This document shows, in pieces, positions 1 to 7,149 of a stretch of 9,492 nucleotides of DNA. The notes under the pieces are model-generated. The model was not told the DNA's origin. It saw only the letters and a list, made by a program, of their open reading frames with translations, and did no database searches. The position numbers and the translations under genes are program-made. How positions within the stretch are numbered: position 1 is the stretch's first letter; every line of letters begins with the position of its first letter. This DNA is from Planctomycetota bacterium (GTDB lineage: Bacteria; Planctomycetota; GCA-002687715; DRQF01): the NCBI GenBank assembly GCA_024275615.1, contig JAJRYU010000760.1, positions 1 through 9,492 of the forward strand, read 5' to 3'.

Positions 1-29
1 ACACATGGTCACAACTGGCGTGTTTCCGT

Positions 30-61
30 GCCACGTGAATGTCCAGTGGACGGTACGTGGC
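30..61. repeat. Long imperfect inverted repeat (hairpin)
   Basis: The outer arm GCCACGT (30-36) is complementary to ACGTGGC (55-61), and the inner arm GTCC (41-44) to GGAC (48-51), with AGT as the loop. Between the two stems is a small asymmetric internal loop (37-40 against 52-54) that could be bridged by G-T wobble pairs. This gives 11 Watson-Crick pairs in 32 bases. No T-run follows on either strand, so it is not a standard intrinsic terminator. It could be an RNA structural element or a protein binding site. Confidence 0.55.
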
Positions 62-243
62 GACGAAAAAGGCGCTCCTCAGAGGTTCCCTTGTCCAAGC
101 CGGGCTCAGGGGCCGTGACAAGAATCAAACCTCTTCGAGGCAGGACAATACCAGTGTCTTGGGACAGAGTCCACATTTCGGCAGATTCGTTTCGTCCTGC
201 TCAGGTTGGACTTATGGGCTAAACGCCCTATTTGTTGCCAATC

Positions 244-261
244 TGGGCCCTATGGGGCCCA
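244..261. repeat. GC-rich inverted repeat, TGGGCCC-TATG-GGGCCCA
   Basis: This is a perfect 7-bp stem around a 4-base loop. GGGCCC is itself palindromic, so the site is both a direct and an inverted repeat. The following bases (ATTAAGGGTACATTTTG) include only a short T4 about 12 bases later, which is too far for a good terminator. It might still act as a weak terminator for whatever lies upstream, or as an operator. Confidence 0.45.
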
Positions 262-277
262 TTAAGGGTACATTTTG

Positions 278-295
278 ACTGCAAAAAAATGCAGT
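278..295. repeat. Inverted repeat ACTGCA-A6-TGCAGT
   Basis: This is a perfect 6-bp inverted repeat around an A6 core, just downstream of a TTGACT hexamer (275-280) that resembles a -35 element. No matching -10 box is found at 16-18 bases, so a promoter here cannot be called. A symmetric A-tract site of this kind fits a repressor operator or a bend as well as an RNA hairpin. Confidence 0.4.
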
Positions 296-335
296 TCTTT
301 GGATTTCGATTTATCGCCAGCCCTGGGATGCCGAG

Positions 336-341
336 TATAAA
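336..341 (+). promoter_or_regulatory. Candidate -10 box for the rluA-prkA operon
   Basis: TATAAA at 336-341 (TATAAAT if extended) lies about 60 bases before the first likely start codon and is the best -10-like element in the leader. The candidate -35, TTATCG at 311-316, matches the consensus at only three positions with a 19-base spacer, so support is weak. A second AT-rich match, TATATC at 394-399 preceded by TG, could serve if translation starts at 422, but it lacks a convincing -35. Confidence 0.3.
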
Positions 342-400
342 TAGGGTGAGACGATGGATTTAGCGCGACTGGGCTGGGGCGAAGTCTCCGTGTTATATCC

Positions 401-1447
401 ATGTCACAAAAGAAAGTGATCATGAGCAACGAAGAAAAGCCCCAAATCCAGGGCGAAAACCACGTGGTCGGACCTCTCGACGATGGCACCAGGCTCGACT
501 TATATCTCAACGAGGTCCTCGATTGGAATAGCCGGTCGCGGATCAAGGAAGCGGTCAAGTTAGGTACCATTGTTGTCAATCGCGAGCGCGTAAAACCGTC
601 TTACAAGGTGAAAGAGGGCGACAGTGTTGACGTCCACTCTGAGCCACCGCCACCAGAGGACTTTCTACTTGCCGAAGATATTCCCTTAGACATTATCCAT
701 GAAGATGCTTCGATCCTGGTCATTAACAAACAGCCTTTTATCCCTGTTCATCCTGGAGCGGGACATCGAACGGGGACTTTGGCCAACGCTTTTGCATTTC
801 ATTTTCAAAACTTGTCCGATGTCGCGGGCCCGCTTCGTCCTGGCATTGTTCATCGGCTTGACCGAGATACGACTGGGCTTCTTTGCGTCGCCAAGACCAA
901 TAGAGCGCACTATTCGATGACAAGTCAATTTCATGATCGTGAAGTCGAGAAAACCTATATCGCCATTGCCGAAGGTGTCATGGAGTTTGACGAGTACGTT
1001 GTTGACAAACCAATCGGCCGCCATCCCAAAAACCCGATCAAGATGGCGATCGTCGAACGTGGACGAGCCAGCTTTACGCGTTTCGAGATTGCTGAACGCT
1101 TCAACAACTTCACTTTGGTGCGATGCTTTCCAAAGAGTGGTCGGACGCATCAGATACGTGTTCATTTGGAGAGTTTGGGACATCCGATCGCTTGCGATCG
1201 ACTTTATGGACGCCGGCACCGTATCTCTTACGGAGACTTGGCCTCCTTGGGCGCCCATGATCCAGCGAATCGAAAACTTATGGAGCGGCAAGCGTTGCAC
1301 GCTGCCACATTGTGTTTTAGCCATCCACTGACGGGTGAGCGAGTTACTTATGAGGCGCCTTTGGCGCCGGATATGCAAGCATTCGAAGATGCTTTGTACG
1401 AGACTAAGCGAGGAACGTCACAAGGGCGAGAGTCGCGCAAGGGGTAG
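401..1447 (+). CDS. RluA/RluC/RluD-family 23S rRNA pseudouridine synthase
   Basis: This enzyme isomerises specific uridines in structured RNA, most likely large-subunit rRNA, to pseudouridine. The 348-residue product has an N-terminal S4 RNA-binding domain at about residues 29-78 and then the RluA-type catalytic domain. The signature HRLDRDTTG lies at residues 151-159, with the catalytic aspartate at Asp154. The second conserved block, GRTHQIRVH, is at 247-255, followed by HPIACDRLYG. Length and layout match RluC/RluD (about 320 residues) with a short basic tail. Which uridine it modifies cannot be told from sequence, so no symbol is given. The start is uncertain: 401 has no clear ribosome binding site, while an in-frame ATG at 422 has a weak purine stretch (AGAAAG) about 7 bases upstream and would remove seven residues. 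The prkA ribosome binding site overlaps its stop codon, so the two genes are probably cotranscribed. Confidence 0.93.
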   Translation: MSQKKVIMSNEEKPQIQGENHVVGPLDDGTRLDLYLNEVLDWNSRSRIKEAVKLGTIVVNRERVKPSYKVKEGDSVDVHSEPPPPEDFLLAEDIPLDIIHEDASILVINKQPFIPVHPGAGHRTGTLANAFAFHFQNLSDVAGPLRPGIVHRLDRDTTGLLCVAKTNRAHYSMTSQFHDREVEKTYIAIAEGVMEFDEYVVDKPIGRHPKNPIKMAIVERGRASFTRFEIAERFNNFTLVRCFPKSGRTHQIRVHLESLGHPIACDRLYGRRHRISYGDLASLGAHDPANRKLMERQALHAATLCFSHPLTGERVTYEAPLAPDMQAFEDALYETKRGTSQGRESRKG

Positions 1448-1452
1448 GGGAG
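1446..1452 (+). promoter_or_regulatory. Ribosome binding site of prkA, overlapping the rluA-type stop codon
   Basis: AGGGGAG starts inside the TAG stop codon (1445-1447) of the pseudouridine synthase gene and sits 6 bases before the prkA ATG at 1459. The position fixes the prkA start and suggests that ribosomes finishing the first gene can re-initiate on the second. Confidence 0.6.
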
Positions 1453-1458
1453 ATTGAC

Positions 1459-3495
1459 ATGAGCGGTGCCGAAAAGTTGCTTGCCTTGGTTCGGGATGAA
1501 GTGGACACGGAAGCCTTCCAGGATTTGAACTGGAGCGGCACGTTTCACGAGTATCTCAATAAAGCCTACAACAACCCGCTCATCACAAGGAACGCCTTTC
1601 AGCGGGTCTATGACATGGTCGTGTCTCACGGCTATGACGAATATACCGAACACAAGGAGCACAAGGTCCGTTACCGCTTCTTTGGTGACGTCTACGGTGA
1701 TGGCCGCGACGCTATTTTCGGCTTGGACGGCACTGTGATGCGTTTGGTCGATGTCCTTAAATCGGCTGCACATGGCTACGGTGCCGAAAGCCGCGTCATC
1801 TTGCTTCACGGCCCGGTTGGTTCGGCGAAATCTACCCTTGCGCGTCAGCTCAAGAGAGGCCTCGAAGAGTACTCAAAGTCCCCCGATGGTGCTCTTTTTA
1901 CCTTCTCTTGGCGCATGAATGACGGCGATGAATTGCAGCCTTCCCCGATGAATGAGGAACCTCTCAAGCTCATCCCGATTGGACCTCGTGAGAAAATCGT
2001 CGCGGAACTCAACCGGCGTTGCGACAAGGCCTACGATCTGAATGTCAAAGGCAATCTAAACCCCTTTTGTCGGCGGAATTTCGACGAACTCATGAAGCGC
2101 TACAACGGTGATTGGGTGCGGGTGTTGGACCACGTCGTTGTTCATCGCATGATCATCTCGGAAAAAGATCGCCGCGGCATCGGCACCTTTCAGCCCAAGG
2201 ACGAAAAGAACCAAGACTCAACGGAACTCACGGGCGATATCAATTACCGCAAACTGGCGGAATACGGATCAGACAGTGATCCTCGAGCGTTCAATTTTGA
2301 CGGTGAATTCAATGTCGCCAATCGTGGGCTCATCGAGTTCATTGAAGTCCTAAAACTCGATGTCGCCTTCTTGTATGACTTGCTAGGAGCATCCCAGGAA
2401 CACTCGATCAAACCGAAGAAATTCTCACAAACTGAGATTGATGAAGTTATTCTCGGACATACCAACGAGCCCGAATACAAGAAATTGCAAAGCAATGATC
2501 TGATGGAAGCATTTCGGGACCGAACCATCAAGATCGATGTGCCTTACAATCGCACCTTGCGTAATGAAGTGCAGATCTATGAGAAGCACTTCAACGCGAA
2601 AACGGTCAACAAGAAAATTGCTCCTCATACGATCGAGATGGCTGCACTGTGGGCCGTGCTTACCCGCCTCGAGGAACCCAAACGCCCCAATCTAACTCTG
2701 ATGCAGAAAGTCAAGCTTTACAACGGCAAGACCCTACCGGGGTTCACGGATGACACCATCAAGGAGCTGAAAGAAGAAGCCACGCGCGAGGGTATGGAGG
2801 GAATTTCTCCGCGCTACATCCAAGACAAGATCTCAAACGCTCTTGTGCGCGGTGATTTGGGTCATATCAACCCATTTATGGTGATGAATGAGCTTGAAGA
2901 AGGACTCTCGCACCATAGTTTGATCACCAGCGAAGAAGTAAGAGACCATTATCGCGAACTTCTGACCTATGTTCGGCAAGAATACGAAGACATCGTTAAG
3001 AATGAGGTCCAACGGGCGATTTCCGCTGACGAAGAGGCCATTTCAAGGCTGTGTCACAATTATCTCGACAACGTCCGTGCCCACATTCAACACGAGAAGA
3101 TCCGCAATCCCTTTACTGGGGAAAGCGAGGAACCGGATGAGCGCTTAATGCGGTCGATTGAAGAGAAAATTGACATCAATGATAGCCGGAAAGATGCGTT
3201 CCGCCGGGAAATCATGAACTACATTGGTGCCCTCGCAGTGGAGAACAAGCAGTTCGACTATCGCACTAATGAACGTTTGCATCGGGCGTTGGAACTGAAG
3301 CTATTTGAAGACCAGAAGGACTCGATCAAGCTGACAAGCCTGGTTTCGAACGTCATTGACAAGGGTACTCAGGCCAAGATCGAAGTGGTCAAGCAACGTC
3401 TGATCGAGAATTTCGGCTATGACGATGAGAGCGCGACAGACATCTTGCAATACGTCGCTTCGATCTTCGCCCGAGGTGATGCGAAGGAGGCTTGA
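1459..3495 (+). CDS. prkA: PrkA AAA+ ATPase / serine protein kinase (YeaG family)
   Basis: PrkA is a cytoplasmic AAA+ protein described as a serine kinase, and in Bacillus also as an ATP-dependent protease. It is linked to sporulation there and to nitrogen-starvation survival in E. coli (YeaG). The 678-residue product is slightly longer than the usual 630-645. A Walker A loop GPVGSAKST lies at residues 118-126, preceded by the PrkA-typical stretch FGDVYGDGRDAIFGLDG (75-91). Other family marks are FTFSWRMND (147-155), NRGLIEFIEVLK (288-299), which takes the Walker B place, and GISPRYIQDKI (448-458), which carries a likely arginine finger or sensor. The C-terminal third (about 460-678) is the helical PrkA domain rich in charged residues. 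The start is supported by a ribosome binding site 6 bases upstream. The next gene begins 2 bases after its stop, in the usual prkA-yeaH order. The family call is very secure; whether kinase or protease activity matters here is open. Confidence 0.97.
   Translation: MSGAEKLLALVRDEVDTEAFQDLNWSGTFHEYLNKAYNNPLITRNAFQRVYDMVVSHGYDEYTEHKEHKVRYRFFGDVYGDGRDAIFGLDGTVMRLVDVLKSAAHGYGAESRVILLHGPVGSAKSTLARQLKRGLEEYSKSPDGALFTFSWRMNDGDELQPSPMNEEPLKLIPIGPREKIVAELNRRCDKAYDLNVKGNLNPFCRRNFDELMKRYNGDWVRVLDHVVVHRMIISEKDRRGIGTFQPKDEKNQDSTELTGDINYRKLAEYGSDSDPRAFNFDGEFNVANRGLIEFIEVLKLDVAFLYDLLGASQEHSIKPKKFSQTEIDEVILGHTNEPEYKKLQSNDLMEAFRDRTIKIDVPYNRTLRNEVQIYEKHFNAKTVNKKIAPHTIEMAALWAVLTRLEEPKRPNLTLMQKVKLYNGKTLPGFTDDTIKELKEEATREGMEGISPRYIQDKISNALVRGDLGHINPFMVMNELEEGLSHHSLITSEEVRDHYRELLTYVRQEYEDIVKNEVQRAISADEEAISRLCHNYLDNVRAHIQHEKIRNPFTGESEEPDERLMRSIEEKIDINDSRKDAFRREIMNYIGALAVENKQFDYRTNERLHRALELKLFEDQKDSIKLTSLVSNVIDKGTQAKIEVVKQRLIENFGYDDESATDILQYVASIFARGDAKEA
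3484..3490 (+). promoter_or_regulatory. Strong ribosome binding site that decides the yeaH start
   Basis: AAGGAGG, a perfect match to the 16S rRNA anti-Shine-Dalgarno sequence, lies inside the last codons of prkA and 7 bases before the ATG at 3498. An in-frame TTG at 3492 is only 1 base from this site and cannot use it, so 3498 is the start. Confidence 0.75.
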
Positions 3496-3497
3496 TC

Positions 3498-4604
3498 ATG
3501 GTTCGCCGAATCGAACAGGATCATTTCCGATTTCGTGAAATTGTCCGCGGAAAGATCAAGAGTGGCCTGAAAAAGTACATTTCCAAGGGTGAGCTCTTGG
3601 GGAGAGTTGGCAAAAAAACGGTCTCAGTGCCGATTCCACAGATTGAGCTACCTCGTTTCAAGTTTGATACTGAAAAGCAAAACGGTGTTGGATCTGGAGA
3701 TGGCGAACCTGGCGATCCAGTCGGTGATCCTCAGGACGGGCAAGGAAACGGCGAGGCCGGAGAAGGTGAAGGACAGCATGCCTTGGAGGTCGAAGTCGAA
3801 CTCGAAGAACTGGCCAAGATCCTGGGCGAAGAATTGGAACTCCCCAACATCAAGCCACGTGGCCAAGCTGAGGTCGAAAGTCGCCACGAAAAATTCACCG
3901 GCATTCGCAGCACCGGGCCCGAATCTCTGCGTCACATGAAGCGCACTTACAAACGCGCCCTGCGACGTTATATTTCAGAGGGCAACTATGATCCCCAGAA
4001 TCCGATCATCGTGCCCATACCCGATGACCGTCGCTATCGCGCTTGGAAGGTCGAAAAGAAACCGGAATACAGCGCGGCTATTATCTACATGATGGACGTG
4101 TCGGGATCCATGGGAGCTGAGCAGAAGGAAGTCGTACGTATCACGGCGTTCTGGCTCGATTTGTGGCTGAAACACCAATATAAGAACATTAAGACGGCTT
4201 ACATAGTCCATGACGCTTCGGCGAAGGAAGTGGACCAACACACGTTTTTCCACCTCAGAGAGAGCGGCGGCACCAAGATTTCTTCCGCCTACAATTTGTG
4301 CAAAGAAATTATGGAAGACCGATTCGGCGGCGACGAGTGGAACATCTATCCATTCCACTTTTCCGACGGCGACAACTGGTCGGGCAAAGACTCCGCGGAG
4401 TGTGTTCGGATCTTGAAAGAGGAGATCATTCCTCACGCCAATCAATTCTGCTATGGGCAAGTCAAATCTGCTTACGGCAGCGGTCAGTTCAAACGCGATC
4501 TCGATCAACACTTTTCTGATAGCGAAGAGCTGGTGACCTCAGCGATCCCGGATCGCAACGGAATTCTTGATTCGCTCAAAGACTTTCTGGGGAAAGGCAA
4601 ATGA
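3498..4604 (+). CDS. yeaH: YeaH/YhbH family protein (DUF444) with a VWA/MIDAS domain
   Basis: This is the standard partner of PrkA (YeaH in E. coli, YhbH in Bacillus). Its biochemical role is not settled; a binding or adaptor function is likely because it carries a von Willebrand A-type fold. With the ATG at 3498 the product has 368 residues. The N-terminus (MVRRIEQDHFRFREIVRGKI) is typical of the family. A Gly/Asp/Glu-rich flexible linker spans about residues 61-95. The C-terminal half holds a metal-ion-dependent adhesion site: DVSGSMG at 200-206 (Asp200, Ser202, Ser204), the threonine of ESGGTKISSA (Thr259) and FSDGDNW (288-294, Asp290/Asp292). All MIDAS positions appear intact, so it should bind a divalent metal. 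It sits 2 bases after prkA and overlaps spoVR by four bases, so the three proteins are likely made together. An AAA+ protein beside a VWA protein recalls MoxR-VWA and RavA-ViaA pairs; applying that mechanism here is an inference. Confidence 0.95.
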   Translation: MVRRIEQDHFRFREIVRGKIKSGLKKYISKGELLGRVGKKTVSVPIPQIELPRFKFDTEKQNGVGSGDGEPGDPVGDPQDGQGNGEAGEGEGQHALEVEVELEELAKILGEELELPNIKPRGQAEVESRHEKFTGIRSTGPESLRHMKRTYKRALRRYISEGNYDPQNPIIVPIPDDRRYRAWKVEKKPEYSAAIIYMMDVSGSMGAEQKEVVRITAFWLDLWLKHQYKNIKTAYIVHDASAKEVDQHTFFHLRESGGTKISSAYNLCKEIMEDRFGGDEWNIYPFHFSDGDNWSGKDSAECVRILKEEIIPHANQFCYGQVKSAYGSGQFKRDLDQHFSDSEELVTSAIPDRNGILDSLKDFLGKGK

Positions 4605-6076
4605 AGCTCACGCCAGAACTAAGACGTTGGAAAGAGCTGATCGAAGGACATGCCGGTGACTATGGTTTGGACTATTTCGAGACGATTTTCGAGATACTCT
4701 CCTACGACGAGATAAATGAAGTTGCGGCCTACGGGGGGTTTCCCACTCGTTACCCCCATTGGCGCTTTGGCATGCAGTACGAACAGTTGGCCAAGGGGTA
4801 TGAATGGGGTGGATCGAAGATCTACGAACTCGTCATCAACAACGACCCCTGCTATGCCTACCTGATGAGTTCGAATCCAACGGTCGATCAAAAACTGGTC
4901 ATTTCCCATGTCTACGGCCACTGCGACTTCTTCAAGAACAACTATTATTTCTCGTCGACAAATCGAAAAATGATGGATGAGATGGCGAACCACGCCACAA
5001 AGCTGCGGCGGCTCGTTGATTCCGTGGGGTTGGAGAAAGTCGAGGAGTTCCTCGATCTTGCGCTGTCGATCGAAAACCTCATCGATCACATGGGTTCCTT
5101 CGTGAAACGTCTGGGAGATCCTTCGGCTGAACTTGAAGAATTGCCGCTCGCCCCGGCCAGGATGCCAAGTAAAGATTACATGGAGGAGTTCATCAATCCG
5201 AAGGAGTACATGGAAGAGCAAAAGGAGAAGCTCGCGCGGAAGACTGAACAGCTAAGAAGCGCAACGCCCCAACCCATTCGTGACGTTGTGAGTTTTCTTC
5301 TTGAGAATGCACCCCTGGCAGATTGGCAAGTTGAAATTCTGGGGATCGTTCGGGACGAGGCCTACTACTTCAATCCTCAAGGCATGACCAAGATCATGAA
5401 CGAAGGATGGGCGACCTATTGGCACCAAAAGATCATGACGAAAAAGGTGCTTAACGATTCCGAGGTCATCGACTACGCCGAAACCATGTCCGGCGTAATC
5501 TCTTCGTCCGGCAGTACCATGAATCCCTACCAGATTGGCTTGGCCCTCTATCACGACATTGAAGAACGGTGGAACAGGGGCAAGTTCGGTCTGGAGTACT
5601 TGCGTTGCGACGACGAAGGCGAGAGGAAAAATTGGGATACGGGGGCCAATCAGGGTCGAGAGAAGATTTTCGAAGTGAGGCGGCACCATTGCGATGTCAC
5701 TTTTATTGATGAATTCTTGACGGAAGAGTTTTGTCACCGCAACAAACTTTTCGTCTATGGCTACAACCCGCGCACTCAACGACGTGAAATTCTGACTCAG
5801 GATTTTGGCGCTGTGAAGGAGCAGTTCCTCAAGCAGCTGACCAACGGCGGCCATCCGGTGATCGAAGTCGTGGACCAAAACCACGACAATAGGGGGGAAC
5901 TACTCCTAGTCCATCGTTGGGAAGACTCGGACCTCAAGGACAACTATGCTCGAGAGACCCTGGAGAATTTGCGTCGGATTTGGACTCGTCCTGTGCTGCT
6001 TGAAACTCAAGTCAGCGGCAAGAAAGTCGTCTACCGTGCTGATGAAGATGGCGTTCAGGTCATGGAGATCGATTGA
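4601..6076 (+). CDS. spoVR: SpoVR family protein (YcgB-like)
   Basis: SpoVR is needed for normal spore cortex formation in Bacillus. Homologues in non-spore-formers (YcgB in E. coli) travel with PrkA and YeaH and respond to starvation. The 491 residues match the usual length of about 470-510. Family marks are YPHWRFGMQYE (51-61), YELVINNDPCYAYLM (75-89), HVYGHCDFFKNN (103-114), ARMPSKDYMEEFINP (186-200), RDEAYYFNPQGMTKIMNEGW (251-270) with ATYWH directly after, and MNPYQIGLALYHDIEERW (307-324). His103, His107, Glu268 and His275 lie in strongly conserved blocks and could form a metal site, but that is my inference. No signal peptide or membrane helix is seen, so the protein is cytoplasmic. The start codon overlaps the yeaH stop (ATGA at 4601-4604), with GGGGA at 4589-4593 as ribosome binding site. 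It is the last gene of the first operon. Confidence 0.96.
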   Translation: MKLTPELRRWKELIEGHAGDYGLDYFETIFEILSYDEINEVAAYGGFPTRYPHWRFGMQYEQLAKGYEWGGSKIYELVINNDPCYAYLMSSNPTVDQKLVISHVYGHCDFFKNNYYFSSTNRKMMDEMANHATKLRRLVDSVGLEKVEEFLDLALSIENLIDHMGSFVKRLGDPSAELEELPLAPARMPSKDYMEEFINPKEYMEEQKEKLARKTEQLRSATPQPIRDVVSFLLENAPLADWQVEILGIVRDEAYYFNPQGMTKIMNEGWATYWHQKIMTKKVLNDSEVIDYAETMSGVISSSGSTMNPYQIGLALYHDIEERWNRGKFGLEYLRCDDEGERKNWDTGANQGREKIFEVRRHHCDVTFIDEFLTEEFCHRNKLFVYGYNPRTQRREILTQDFGAVKEQFLKQLTNGGHPVIEVVDQNHDNRGELLLVHRWEDSDLKDNYARETLENLRRIWTRPVLLETQVSGKKVVYRADEDGVQVMEID

Positions 6077-6124
6077 CCCGCATGACACGACCTTGCCCAT
6101 CACGAGATAAGCGGAGCTGAGGCT

Positions 6125-6153
6125 TTGTTTTTCGCCTCTCATGCTGCTAATCT
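6125..6153 (+). promoter_or_regulatory. Candidate promoter of the second gene unit
   Basis: The only gap between the two gene units (6077-6171) holds TTGTTT at 6125-6130 and TAATCT at 6148-6153, separated by 17 bases, with TG one base before the -10 hexamer (extended -10 form). Each hexamer matches three of six consensus positions, including the most conserved ones. Transcription would then begin near 6160. A short inverted repeat, GAGGC/GCCTC (6119-6123 and 6134-6138), surrounds the -35 element and could be an operator. Confidence 0.3.
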
Positions 6154-6171
6154 GGGCTATTCATTCACTTT

Positions 6172-7149
6172 ATGACTCATTGCGCAGGCCCGATGCAGGA
6201 TACTGACCCAACCACGCCACCGAATCTCTCTCGGCCAGCCAGCAACGACCTTGGTTTTTGGCCTGTTGACTGGTGTCACATGGTGTTTTTGGTGGGTTCG
6301 GTGGTCCTGTTCATGGTCATCTGGGATCCAGTTTCCGATCCAGTCGGCTGGAGCCTTCTGGATACCGGACTCATCGTGCTCTTGTTGGGGATCGTTAAGA
6401 AGACACCGTCTTGGACCTTGGCGAAGGCTGCCATGACTAGGATGGCGTTCTGTATGCTGACGATACCCCTTATCTTCACGCAATTGGGCTCTTTGGTCCC
6501 CTATGTGAATCCTTCCAATTGGGAAGAAAAGCTCTTTCGCTTTGATCGAGCGCTCTTCCTTGGTGCCAACCCCCTGCACCTCGTCGGCCAACTGAACAAT
6601 CCCTGGGTCACAGAAGTGTTGCAGTGGATCTACAACTACTACTATTTTATTGCCATTGTTGTCGGCATTGCCGTTGTCAAGAAAAGACAGCCGCGCATTC
6701 TCGCACGGCTCACCTTTTGTTTTGTTCTTTGTATCTACGTCTCCTACATCGGATACTACATCGTCCCGGCCAGTGGCCCGAATATTGACAAATACAATCT
6801 CTACGAGTTTGGTGAGCGGATCCACGGGGTTTACTTGGCCACAGAAATGCGGCAAACGATGTTCTTCATCGAGAAGATCAAGCAAGATTGCTTCCCTAGC
6901 GGGCATACGGCGGTCGCACTCTTGGCTCTTCTCATGGCAAAACGCTATGCCAAGAAGTTAGTGCCAATTCTCGCCCCGCTGGTAGTGGCATTGATCTTCT
7001 CGACGGTGTATCTTCGTTACCACTACGTCGCTGACGTCATCGCCGGAATTGTTCTGGCTTACGGGACAGCGATTTTTGGCAGCAAGCTTCACGAACGCTT
7101 CGAACAAACGACTTGGGGAAACGATGGCAACGAGAGCGGAACGAGTTAA
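6172..7149 (+). CDS. PAP2-type integral membrane phosphatase / phosphotransferase (PAP2_3, Aur1-like)
   Basis: PAP2 enzymes move or remove phosphate groups on lipids or related substrates. This one resembles the branch that includes inositol phosphorylceramide synthases. The 325 residues contain about six hydrophobic segments (near 35-51, 61-75, 90-108, 153-169, 177-198 and 263-303 as a pair). Motifs in order are YYIVPASGPN (195-204), typical of the Aur1-like branch in place of the classical KxxxxxxRP motif, CFPSGHT (240-246, His245) and YLRYHYVADVIAG (280-292). Arg282, the nucleophile His284 and Asp288 are all present. The active site appears complete; the substrate (a phospholipid, inositol lipid or undecaprenyl carrier) cannot be read from the sequence. 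An in-frame ATG at 6193 with AGG at 6186-6188 is an alternative start and would remove seven residues; 6172 has no clear ribosome binding site. The 3' end overlaps the next gene by 26 bases. Confidence 0.88.
   Translation: MTHCAGPMQDTDPTTPPNLSRPASNDLGFWPVDWCHMVFLVGSVVLFMVIWDPVSDPVGWSLLDTGLIVLLLGIVKKTPSWTLAKAAMTRMAFCMLTIPLIFTQLGSLVPYVNPSNWEEKLFRFDRALFLGANPLHLVGQLNNPWVTEVLQWIYNYYYFIAIVVGIAVVKKRQPRILARLTFCFVLCIYVSYIGYYIVPASGPNIDKYNLYEFGERIHGVYLATEMRQTMFFIEKIKQDCFPSGHTAVALLALLMAKRYAKKLVPILAPLVVALIFSTVYLRYHYVADVIAGIVLAYGTAIFGSKLHERFEQTTWGNDGNESGTS

Larger units (their letters stand above)
1..400. other. Gene-free leader region with several inverted repeats
   Basis: No gene can be supported here. 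One + strand frame is open from the window edge to a stop at 220-222 (about 73 codons). Its product is rich in Arg, Pro and Ser and matches no family I know, so it is either the tail of an unknown upstream gene or chance. The stretch holds hairpin-forming repeats at 30-61, 130-140, 155-166, 244-261 and 278-295, and a -10-like box at 336-341. I looked for tRNA, tmRNA, SRP RNA and RNase P RNA signatures on both strands and found none. It most likely contains the upstream intergenic region and the 5' untranslated leader of the rluA-prkA operon. Confidence 0.5.

Noticed and set aside
39..278. 79-codon + strand frame in the leader region
   Set aside because: No ribosome binding site and no recognisable motif; it runs through the GC-rich hairpin at 244-261. 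Probably chance.
275..280. TTGACT as a -35 element in the leader
   Set aside because: It matches five of six consensus bases, but no -10 hexamer occurs at a 16-18 base spacing.
686..1378. Long open frame on the - strand inside the pseudouridine synthase gene
   Set aside because: It lies wholly antisense to a gene with intact catalytic motifs and its translation matches no family; it is a codon-usage shadow.
4619..5884. Two open frames of about 200 codons each on the - strand within spoVR (4619-5221 and 5252-5884)
   Set aside because: Both are antisense to a securely identified gene, and their composition is that of a mirrored coding frame.
6109..6138. Possible intrinsic terminator after spoVR (short stems followed by or enclosing TTTGTTTTT)
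   Set aside because: The stems are only 4-5 bp. In the GAGGC/GCCTC version the T-run lies in the loop instead of after the stem, so no terminator can be called on either strand.
6157..6906. Open frame of 249 codons on the - strand over the PAP2 gene
   Set aside because: The + strand frame carries all PAP2 motifs and the transmembrane pattern. The antisense product is polar and unlike any family.
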